Positions 52,063 to 62,187 of a stretch of 64,000 bases of DNA are shown one piece after another. The notes under the pieces are model-generated. The model saw nothing but the letters and a program-made list of their open reading frames with translations, searched no databases and was not told the origin of the DNA. The translations under genes were made by a program, and so were the position numbers. How positions within the stretch are numbered: the stretch's first letter is position 1; each line of letters begins with the position of its first letter. Source of the DNA: an uncultured Pseudomonadales bacterium (GTDB taxonomy: Bacteria > Pseudomonadota > Gammaproteobacteria > Pseudomonadales > Azotimanducaceae); assembly GCA_958296295.1 (NCBI GenBank), contig OY282460.1, forward strand, positions 1,426,001 to 1,490,000, in the 5' to 3' direction.

Positions 52063-53289
52063 CTACGGCGGCAGCCGCGGCGCATCCCCGATCACGCCAT
52101 CCCGTTCCAAGGCGGAGATATCCGCCTCGGCCAGACCTAGCAGCCCGGTTAGCACTTCGCGGTTGTGTTCTCCCAGCGTGGGCGCCGGCCGGTCGATGTC
52201 GAACGGCGCCTCGCCCACCCGGTACGGTGCCGCCGGATGGGGCAGTTCGCCGACGACGTCCCGATTCATCAGTTTCCAGAATCTTCGCGCCGCGAGATGC
52301 GGATCCCCGGCGAGTTCCAAGCCGCTTGCCGCATGCGCCGCCGGCACGCCGGCGGCCTGCAGCTCGGCGCTGAGCAGTTCGGCCACCTGCCCGCTCGTGA
52401 ACTCGGCCACCGCGCGGTCCAAGGCATCCGCCCGGGCCAACCGATCCGCCAAGTCGCCAAAGCCGGCGATGCCGGCGTGGGACGCGAACGCCCGCCACTG
52501 CGTTTCCGTCGCCACCACGATGGTGATCCACTCGTCGTCTCCCGCGCAGGGATAGACGCCGTGCGGCGCGTGGCGGGCCGAGCGGTTGCCAAGGCGGGCG
52601 GGCGTCTCGCCGGTGGCCGACTGGGTGAGAATGCCTTGGATGCCGAGCGGAAAGAGGCACTGCGACTGCGACAGGTCGAGGTGCTGGCCAAGACCGGTGC
52701 GGCTCTTCGCCCTGAGCGCTGTCAGCAGGGCCGCGGCGCCGTTCAGCCCGCCGACCGGGTCGCCGAGCGCCACATGCACCATGGTGGGCGGATGTTCCGG
52801 CGAGCCGGAAAGGTGGGGCAGACCGGACGCCTGCTCCACCGTGGAGCCGTAGGCGCGGTAGCCGCTCCACGGGCCGTCCGTGCCGAACGCCGGCATGGAG
52901 ATCATGACCAACGCCGGATTCACTTCGGCCAGCACCGGGTAGCCCAAGCCGAGCTTCGCCAACACGCCGGCGGAGTAGTTCTCCACCACCACATCGGAAA
53001 CCGCCACGAGCCGCTTCAGCAATTGGCCGCCTTTCGGCGTGGACAGATCCAGCGTGAGATCGCGCTTGTTGCGGTTCACCATGTTGAACGCCGGGTTCTT
53101 TTCCGCGCCCCCGGCGTCGATCCATTCTTGCGTCGCCTCCCAACCGCGCCACCAGTCGAAGCGGACGCAGTCTTCCACTTTGATCACGTCGGCGCCCATG
53201 TCCGCCAGATGCCGCGCCGCGAGCGGCCCGGCCCAGCCCATGGACAAATCCACCACCCGCACGCCGGCGAGCAGATCCGGGCGGCTCAC
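52063..53289 (-). CDS. CaiB/BaiF-type CoA-transferase
   Basis: This 408-residue type-III CoA-transferase begins LLAGVRVVDLSMGWAGPLAA and has the acyl-binding NRNKRDLTLDL and VVVENYSAGVLAKLG. The catalytic aspartate is in HVALGDPVGGLNG (about D176). The GTG start overlaps the stop of the next gene upstream by four bases, and it precedes the fused enzyme by 21 bases. So the three transferases appear to be translated together. Substrate not known. Confidence 0.94.
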   Translation of the reverse strand: MSRPDLLAGVRVVDLSMGWAGPLAARHLADMGADVIKVEDCVRFDWWRGWEATQEWIDAGGAEKNPAFNMVNRNKRDLTLDLSTPKGGQLLKRLVAVSDVVVENYSAGVLAKLGLGYPVLAEVNPALVMISMPAFGTDGPWSGYRAYGSTVEQASGLPHLSGSPEHPPTMVHVALGDPVGGLNGAAALLTALRAKSRTGLGQHLDLSQSQCLFPLGIQGILTQSATGETPARLGNRSARHAPHGVYPCAGDDEWITIVVATETQWRAFASHAGIAGFGDLADRLARADALDRAVAEFTSGQVAELLSAELQAAGVPAAHAASGLELAGDPHLAARRFWKLMNRDVVGELPHPAAPYRVGEAPFDIDRPAPTLGEHNREVLTGLLGLAEADISALERDGVIGDAPRLPP

Positions 53290-54416
53290 GCCAGGAGCCT
53301 CGCGTTGGCCTCGCCGAGCCGTGGGGCGCGACCGCCGGCTTTCGCCGGGGTGGCGAACAGACGGAAAGGCGTGGCCGGGGCCGCGAAGGTGTTGCCGAGC
53401 GGCGTCTCGACTTGGGCGAACGCTCCGCGGGCGAGGTATTGATCAGTGGTGAAAAGCTCCGCCATGGTCGGCACAGGCGCCAGCGGAATGCGCAGCTCTT
53501 GGCCGCGCCTCACCAGATCGGAAGCGTTCCGGTGGCGGACTTGGCGCTTGATCACGGGTTCCAGCAAGTCGTAGTCCCGCAAGCGGCCGATGGCGGTCTG
53601 GTATTGCGGCGTGTCGGCGTGTTGCTCCATGCCGAGCAAGCCGCAGAAGTTCTTCCATTGGCTTGGCGTCAGCGCCGTGACGCCAAGCCAGCCATCCGCG
53701 CAGGCGTACACGCCCAGCGGATAGGTCGGCGCGAAGCGGTTCACGCCCAGGCGTTGGCCGCGACGACCGCTGCGGTAGCCGCCGACGCCGGCGGTTTCGG
53801 TGAAGCAGAGGTTGGCTTCCAGAATGCTGGTGTCCAGCCGTACCGGGCCGGCGGCGTTGCCCATCTCGCGGGCGATCACTTGGCCAAGCGTGCCGACGTA
53901 GGCGGCCAGCCCGCCGACGATCTGCGCGCCGCAGCCGGCCGCCAGCAGCGGCGGGCCTTGCGCGGGACCGACGTTGCGCACCATGCCGGCCAAGGACCAG
54001 CAGACGCTGTCCGTGCCGGCGTGGTTGGCGTACGGCCCGTGACGCCCGAACCAGGTGATGGTGGAGACGACCACTTGCGGCGCGACATCGGCGAAGTGCT
54101 CGGCGGCGAAGCGGCCGTCGTCCAGTATCACCGCCGCGCCGCGCGCCAACGCCCGCAGCCGCTCCGCCTCGGCAGTGGCGTCCAGCGCGACGCTCGCCTT
54201 GTTGGCGCTCAGATAGGCGTGCAGGGCGCTGTTTTCCGGCGGTGGCTCGTTGGGCGTGAACGGCGGTTCGCGGCGCGTGGCGAATCCCGCCTCTGGCGGC
54301 TCCACGTCCACGACGTTCGCGCCGTGGTCGGCGAACAACTTGCCGCAATAGCCGCTTGCCACCGTGCCCGCGACATCGAGCACGTTGAGGCCCGCCAGAG
54401 CGCCCGCCGTGGTCAT
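53286..54416 (-). CDS. CaiB/BaiF-type CoA-transferase, catalytic Asp not found
   Basis: This 376-residue member begins LAGLNVLDVAGTVASGYCGK and has the SANKASVALD and TITWFGRHGPY stretches. At the catalytic position the sequence reads AAGCGAQIVGGLAAY, with no aspartate, so it may be a non-catalytic partner of one of its neighbours. It shares the operon with the other two transferases. The start ATG at 54416 lies 61 bases after the dehydrogenase stop, with the same orientation. Confidence 0.91.
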   Translation of the reverse strand: MTTAGALAGLNVLDVAGTVASGYCGKLFADHGANVVDVEPPEAGFATRREPPFTPNEPPPENSALHAYLSANKASVALDATAEAERLRALARGAAVILDDGRFAAEHFADVAPQVVVSTITWFGRHGPYANHAGTDSVCWSLAGMVRNVGPAQGPPLLAAGCGAQIVGGLAAYVGTLGQVIAREMGNAAGPVRLDTSILEANLCFTETAGVGGYRSGRRGQRLGVNRFAPTYPLGVYACADGWLGVTALTPSQWKNFCGLLGMEQHADTPQYQTAIGRLRDYDLLEPVIKRQVRHRNASDLVRRGQELRIPLAPVPTMAELFTTDQYLARGAFAQVETPLGNTFAAPATPFRLFATPAKAGGRAPRLGEANARLLA

Positions 54417-54477
54417 CGGCGCCGAAGGTTGCCTCGCGCCGCGCGGCCCGCCCGCGTTGTTGACGGCGTCAAGGTCT

Positions 54478-55437
54478 TCAAGCCGCCATCGTGTCGCGCC
54501 CGTGGCGCACCACGCCTTTGATGTAGCCCTCCACTTGGCCGGTGGTCAGGCCCTGCATGAAGGCGGGATAGTCGTCGATGTCCACCACATGGGTGACCAG
54601 CGGGCGCAGGTCGATCACGCCCTTCTCCAGCAGCCGAATCGCCGGCGGGAACGGATCCCGCAGTTGCGCGGCCGGAGACGAGTTGACGATGGTGATGGCC
54701 TTGCCGTGCCACGTGGAGGGATTGAACGTGGCGCGGTCGCCCTTGATCCAGCCGAAGAGGTTGACGCGCCCGGCCCGCCGCACGATGTCCGTGGCGATGT
54801 CGAGGCCGTCCTGGGCGCCGCTCGTGTCCACCACCGTATCTATGCCGCGACCGCGCAGATCCGCCCGCACATCCGCGAAGTCCGCGCTCGTCACGTTGTG
54901 CGCTTCGGTGGCGCCCATGTCCAGCGCGAGCTCGAGGCGGGCGTCGTCGACGTCCAGAGCGATCAGCTGATCCGCGCCGGCGCCCGCCAACCCTTGAATC
55001 ATCATCAGCCCCATGAACCCGCACCCCACCATCGCCAACCGCTCGCCGGCTTTCAGGTGGCAGTGATCCATGCCGGTGACCACGCAGGAGACAGGCTCCA
55101 CGATCCAGTGCTGCTCCGCCAAATTGGAGTCCGGAATCGGGTAGACCCGATTCGCCCGGATGTTGCGCAACCTTCCGAAGCCGCCGCCGGCCACGCGCTG
55201 GCCGATTTCGATGCCGCGGACGCCGGCGCCGAGTTTGGCGACATGGCCGATCCCCTCGTGCCCCGGCGGCGCCGCGTAGGGCGAATCGCCGCCGGCCTTG
55301 AAGGTCTGAATGTCCCAAGAGCAGATGCCGCAAGCGGCCACTTCCACCTGCACTTCGCCGGGGCGGGGATCACCCACCTCGGTCTCGATGATCTCGGCGC
55401 CACCTCCCGGTGTGTAGCGCACGTTCTTCGCTTTCAC
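54478..55437 (-). CDS. Zinc-type medium-chain dehydrogenase
   Basis: This 319-residue medium-chain dehydrogenase has the catalytic-zinc cysteine in AACGICSWDIQTF, PPGHEGIGHVAK (histidine-glutamate) and the third ligand in WIVEPVSCVVTG. The nucleotide fold is MVGCGFMGLMMIQGLAG with the acidic residue of ALDVDDARLE suggesting NAD. The structural-zinc cysteine loop is absent. The GTG at 55437 is preferred because AGGGG lies in front; the frame opens to 55545 but overlaps the VOC gene. Together with the VOC, CoA-transferase and hydratase genes it suggests an acyl-CoA catabolic route. Confidence 0.92.
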   Translation of the reverse strand: MKAKNVRYTPGGGAEIIETEVGDPRPGEVQVEVAACGICSWDIQTFKAGGDSPYAAPPGHEGIGHVAKLGAGVRGIEIGQRVAGGGFGRLRNIRANRVYPIPDSNLAEQHWIVEPVSCVVTGMDHCHLKAGERLAMVGCGFMGLMMIQGLAGAGADQLIALDVDDARLELALDMGATEAHNVTSADFADVRADLRGRGIDTVVDTSGAQDGLDIATDIVRRAGRVNLFGWIKGDRATFNPSTWHGKAITIVNSSPAAQLRDPFPPAIRLLEKGVIDLRPLVTHVVDIDDYPAFMQGLTTGQVEGYIKGVVRHGRDTMAA

Positions 55438-55498
55438 GTTGCAGCCCCTAAAAGCCTTCGATGATTTTTCCCGCCGTTCCCCCAATGCCTTGACGCGG

Positions 55499-55945
55499 CT
55501 AAGGTTCTTTCCCTTGCCAATACGGCGGATTGTTGAGCGGCCCAAGCGTTTGGCCTAGCTGAATCAAGATGCCGTGGGCGCTCTTCGGCGAGATGAAAGC
55601 GTCCACGGCGTCCGGATTGTCGAAGCTCTTGTCCACCACGCGCACGCCTTTGGCCTCCAGTTGCGCCACCTTGGACGGCAAGTTCGGCGTTTGCAGCGTT
55701 ATGTGATGGATTCCCTCGCCACGCTTCTCGAGGAACTTGGCGAGGAACCCGTCCGGGTTCACGGGTTCGAGGAGCTCGATGCAGAAATCGTGCAGGTCGA
55801 AGATGGCGATGCGAAAGTCCCCGGACGAGTGCAGTCCGGTGCGACGATGTTCCGCGCCGAGCGCCTGCTCGAAGAACACGCGCGCCTTGGCGATGCTGTG
55901 GACGGCGATGCCGATGTGGTCAAACCTGCCAACGGGCTCGGTCAC
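55499..55945 (-). CDS. VOC protein resembling methylmalonyl-CoA epimerase
   Basis: This 148-residue protein has the layout of methylmalonyl-CoA/ethylmalonyl epimerases: FDHIGIAVHSIAKARVFFEQ, IELLEPVNPDGFLAKFLEKRG, then GIHHITLQTPNLPSKVAQLEAKG and ending SPKSAHGILIQLGQ. H9 or so, H93-94 and a late glutamate-equivalent are candidate metal ligands. The GTG at 55945 has GGGAAGG in front, better than the ATG at 55984. It lies upstream of the dehydrogenase gene and divergent from the enoyl-CoA hydratase gene. Confidence 0.87.
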   Translation of the reverse strand: MTEPVGRFDHIGIAVHSIAKARVFFEQALGAEHRRTGLHSSGDFRIAIFDLHDFCIELLEPVNPDGFLAKFLEKRGEGIHHITLQTPNLPSKVAQLEAKGVRVVDKSFDNPDAVDAFISPKSAHGILIQLGQTLGPLNNPPYWQGKEP

Positions 55946-56044
55946 GGTCAGCCTTCCCAAAGCTGCAACCCCGAAGCGCGACATTCTAACGCCGCGGGTT
56001 GGCGTTGTAGACTTCGGGCGGAACAGCCAAGCCGGGAACGCCAC

Positions 56045-56830
56045 ATGCCCCAAGAGATTCTCACCGAAACCGTCGATCGCGTCGGCGTCATTCGCCTCAA
56101 TCGGCCGCGCAAGCTGAACGCTTGGACGGAAACGATGGCCGCGGAAATCACCGCCCAGATGCGGGCGTGGAACGAGGACGACGGCATCGGCGCGATTCTC
56201 CTCACCGGCGAAGGCCGGGCGTTTTGCGCCGGCGCGGACATCGGCAACTTCGCCCAGCGGGTCGAGACGAACCGGCAGGGGCAGGGCGAGGTGTTGCGGC
56301 GCGGCGGCCACAACCTCACCACTTTCATCCGCGGGTCCAAGCCGACGGTGGCGGCCATCAACGGCTACGCGGTGGGCGTCGGCCTCACGATGATCCTGCC
56401 GTGCGATGTGCGCATCGCCTCGACGGCGGCGAAGCTCAGCATCCGCTTCGTCAAGATGGGCCTCATGCCGGAGCTCGGTTCCACCCGCCTGCTGGCGCAG
56501 CTCGCCGGTCTCGGCAACGCCACCGAGATGTGCCTCACGGGACGCATGGTGGACGCCGCGGAGGCGCTCCGCATGGGGTTGGTCACCGCGGTGACCACGC
56601 CGGAGGAACTGATGTCCCAAGCGCTAGCCAAAGCGCGCGAGATCGCCGAGAACCCCACTTCCGCGGTGATGATGATCAAGGAGCTGCTGCGCAAAAACCC
56701 GCTGGAGGGGGACCTTGATGCGGTGATGGAACGCGAAGGGCTGCGCGATCAGATCGCCCGGCGGCTGCCGGACCACGCCGAGGCGGTAGCGGCGTTTCTG
56801 GGCAAGCGCGAAGCGCGATTCAATCGGTAG
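56045..56830 (+). CDS. Enoyl-CoA hydratase/isomerase family protein
   Basis: This 261-residue crotonase-fold protein has the oxyanion loops GEGRAFCAGADIGNFAQ and AAINGYAVGVGLTMILPCDV, then RFVKMGLMPELGSTRLLAQL with E at the typical general-base position. Members hydrate enoyl-CoA or isomerise it. It starts at an ATG, is divergent from the VOC gene, and convergent with the phenylalanine hydroxylase gene. It probably works in the same acyl-CoA pathway as the CoA-transferases. Confidence 0.94.
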   Translation: MPQEILTETVDRVGVIRLNRPRKLNAWTETMAAEITAQMRAWNEDDGIGAILLTGEGRAFCAGADIGNFAQRVETNRQGQGEVLRRGGHNLTTFIRGSKPTVAAINGYAVGVGLTMILPCDVRIASTAAKLSIRFVKMGLMPELGSTRLLAQLAGLGNATEMCLTGRMVDAAEALRMGLVTAVTTPEELMSQALAKAREIAENPTSAVMMIKELLRKNPLEGDLDAVMEREGLRDQIARRLPDHAEAVAAFLGKREARFNR

Positions 56831-56875
56831 GGCTCGGCGCAATAGCGTCGTGTTTCGCCGGGGGGCGGCAGACGC

Positions 56876-58075
56876 TCAACACCGCGCCCGTCGCACCACG
56901 CGATCCACCCAGATCGTTTCGGCCGCCGCGTTGTAGCGGGCGTGGAACGGCCGCGGCAGGGCCTCGCAAAACGCCCGCATCCGCGCCTTGGCGTCTTGCA
57001 GCGAATCGGCGACGTAATAGTGCGGCTGATACTCGGTGATCGGATAGGGCCGCTCGGCGGCGTCTTCAGGCGCCCAAGGGGAAAAGCCGGCCGGCGAATC
57101 CGCCCGGCAGGCGTAATCGAGTTCGCCGTAGCTGGAGAGAAGCCCGGCGCCATACGCCTTGCGCGCCCCGCCTTCGCGCACCAGCCCGAATTCCACGGCG
57201 TACCAGTAGCAACGGGACAGCCGCTCGATGTCCGCATCGCTGGCGCCGAGACTGGCAAGGCCGATCTCCTGCGACAGATCGGCGAACGCCGGGTCCGCGA
57301 ACATCGGCGCGTGGCCGATGAGCTCGTGGCAGACGTCCGGTTCCGGCGTGTAGAGCGGTTTGGATGCGTGTCGAATGTACTGCGTGGCGAAGAACACCCG
57401 AAAGGCGAGCCCCGCCAGGAAGTCGCGCGGGCGTAGCAGACCGGGGACGGGTCGCAGTCGAAACGCCGTGGAGGCTTCCAGAAACGCGCTCACGTCGCTG
57501 CCTTGGGGAATGCCGTCGGCGTAGCCGCAACGCCTTTCCAGCGCGGCCAGCGCCCGCCGGTACTCCACGCAGGCGCGATTGCGGGCGAGCGGCGCCAAAT
57601 GGCCGTACACCTGCCGCCAGACGGCGTGCTCGGAAGCGGTGTACTCCACCCGCGGATACGGGCAGCCGTGGCGATGGCGGCGGGCCAGGACGTCCACCAA
57701 GGCTCGTCGGCGCCGGTACTCGGCGTCCTTGAAGCCGGGGTGTTCCGCCGCCAGCGCGTCGCCGGCGTCCAAGGTGTTGCCGGCGATGCGGTCGAGTTCC
57801 GCCACATGGCGCGGAAACCACGGCACCTCGCGGCCATCGAGCACCAGCACTTGGCCGGCGATGCCGCCGAGTTCGGCGATCACGGCCTCCACGGCCGCTT
57901 CCCCGCGCGCGCCTTCGCAGTCCACATAGAAGTCGAACACGCCGCCACGCCGAGGCCGGGATTCGATGTGGGTGAGGCCCACCCGGTGTTCCGCGAAGGG
58001 GCGCAACGCGGCGGCCAGGGATCCCGGCCGATCGCCTTTGAGTTCGATGAGCAAAGACAGACGCGGTTCGTCCAT
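56876..58075 (-). CDS. Phenylalanine 4-hydroxylase-like enzyme with regulatory ACT domain
   Basis: This 399-residue aromatic amino acid hydroxylase has an amino-terminal ACT domain (about 7-75) with the phenylalanine-sensing segments GDRPGSLAAAL and THIESRP, then a catalytic domain (about 110-395). The iron ligands are H250, H255 (CHELIGHAPMFADPAFADLSQE) and E295 (YWYAVEFGL). It should turn phenylalanine to tyrosine with a pterin cofactor. Most bacterial forms lack the ACT part and are near 260-300 residues; this one has the animal layout. No pterin dehydratase gene (phhB) is next to it. ATG at 58075. Confidence 0.92.
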   Translation of the reverse strand: MDEPRLSLLIELKGDRPGSLAAALRPFAEHRVGLTHIESRPRRGGVFDFYVDCEGARGEAAVEAVIAELGGIAGQVLVLDGREVPWFPRHVAELDRIAGNTLDAGDALAAEHPGFKDAEYRRRRALVDVLARRHRHGCPYPRVEYTASEHAVWRQVYGHLAPLARNRACVEYRRALAALERRCGYADGIPQGSDVSAFLEASTAFRLRPVPGLLRPRDFLAGLAFRVFFATQYIRHASKPLYTPEPDVCHELIGHAPMFADPAFADLSQEIGLASLGASDADIERLSRCYWYAVEFGLVREGGARKAYGAGLLSSYGELDYACRADSPAGFSPWAPEDAAERPYPITEYQPHYYVADSLQDAKARMRAFCEALPRPFHARYNAAAETIWVDRVVRRARC

Positions 58076-58141
58076 ACGGCGGCGACCTCGCTGGTGCGCG
58101 GGTTGCGGCCGCAAGTCCGCACGGCCGCAGAAGCGTATGAT

Positions 58142-58199
58142 ACTCCCAGCCCCGTCGCCGGGGATTGGGAGCCCGAGGCTGCGCCTCGCTTATGGGAGT
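58142..58199 (+). promoter_or_regulatory. Structured three-stem element upstream of metalloprotease
   Basis: An outer stem ACTCCCA/TGGGAGT (58142-58148 with 58193-58199) encloses two hairpins: CCCCG/CGGGG with a 4-base loop (58150-58163) and CGAGGC-TGC-GCCTCG (58174-58188). It ends seven bases before the ATG at 58206, inside the 130-bp divergent gap with the hydroxylase gene. It could be a structured leader or a REP-type palindrome. The GGCTGCGCC core also occurs in the second repeat unit at 19858-19866. Confidence 0.55.
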
Positions 58200-58205
58200 G
58201 TTCTG

Positions 58206-61196
<2,991 letters not shown>

Positions 61197-61298
61197 CATC
61201 TTGCGGCGACCCGGAAATTCCGCGGCAACGACGTCTGCGTTGGCGTTAGCCGCCGCGTAGCCAGCCGCGTGCGTGTGGCTTGAGTTGGGACGGTAGGC

Positions 61299-61934
61299 GT
61301 GTCCCGAGCGCTTTGGCTGGCGGCCGGATTCGCCGCGCTGGCGGGCGTCGTGGCCGCGCTGCTGCTGTTTCCTCCTCCTGCCGTTCCCGCGGCGCCGGAT
61401 ATTCGCGAACCCGCGCCGGTCGCCGCGCCGCCCACGCTCCCGCCGGTGCCCGAACCTGCGCCGGCGCCCGCCCAAGAAGCGGTGGAGCTCGAACCGTTGT
61501 GGCGCGAGATCTCGCCGGGTTCCATCGCCCCGGCGCTCCTGCCGGCCCACCGCGAGGAAGTGCCGGGGCGCGTCCTCGTGGAGTTCTCCGCCGCCCTTCG
61601 GGCCTTGAGCGTTGGCGACCACCTTGGGCTCGCGGTGCCCCAACTTGGCGCGGTGTTCGACGCCCGCATAGAGGAAACACACCGTGGGCCGGGCGCGCGC
61701 GCCTTCACCGGCACGTTGGGCGCGGATCGCGAGCAGGGCTTCGTGTTGACGGTGAGCGCGCGCAACACCTTCGCGCACCTGAGTACGCGGGAGGGCAGCT
61801 ACGAGCTGGTGGGCAACGCCCGTTTTGGCTGGCTCATGGCCACCGCCAACATGGACCGCGACGTGGACTACAGCGTGCCCGATTACCGCCCGGCGCGAGA
61901 ACCGCCAGTGCGGCCTTTGCGTTTGCCACGATAG
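61299..61934 (+). CDS. Membrane-anchored protein resembling a metalloprotease prodomain
   Basis: I do not recognise a named family. The 211-residue protein has a membrane or signal segment (about 5-24, then PPPAVPAAP), a proline/alanine-rich linker (about 25-60) and a compact domain (about 70-190). That domain's order of segments, GAVFDARIEETHRGPGARAF, TGTLGADREQGFVLTVS and YELVGNARF, resembles the amino-terminal prodomain of the metzincin at 62188, but no catalytic motif is present. The GTG start is at 61299. It lies between two metzincin genes on the same strand. A fragment of a larger gene is possible but no stop or frame evidence was found. Confidence 0.72.
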   Translation: MSRALWLAAGFAALAGVVAALLLFPPPAVPAAPDIREPAPVAAPPTLPPVPEPAPAPAQEAVELEPLWREISPGSIAPALLPAHREEVPGRVLVEFSAALRALSVGDHLGLAVPQLGAVFDARIEETHRGPGARAFTGTLGADREQGFVLTVSARNTFAHLSTREGSYELVGNARFGWLMATANMDRDVDYSVPDYRPAREPPVRPLRLPR

Positions 61935-62187
61935 CAACCGCGTGGCTAGGTGCCTCATGCGCGGGGGGTGCCGATCACAAGTGCGGAAACTTCCGGCGCG
62001 TCTCCGCTTCACGACACCTGTTGCTGGAGTTGCTCGGTGAATACAAACCCTGCTGACCATGTGCATGGCCGAATTCCAGACTAAGCCCGGAGGGGCCATT
62101 ACGGTCTTGTGCTAAGTTGAAAGTCGCACTCAACGTGAGGAGGGGCCTTAGTCCGTGTGGAACTCAAATTCAAATAAGAGGCATGAC

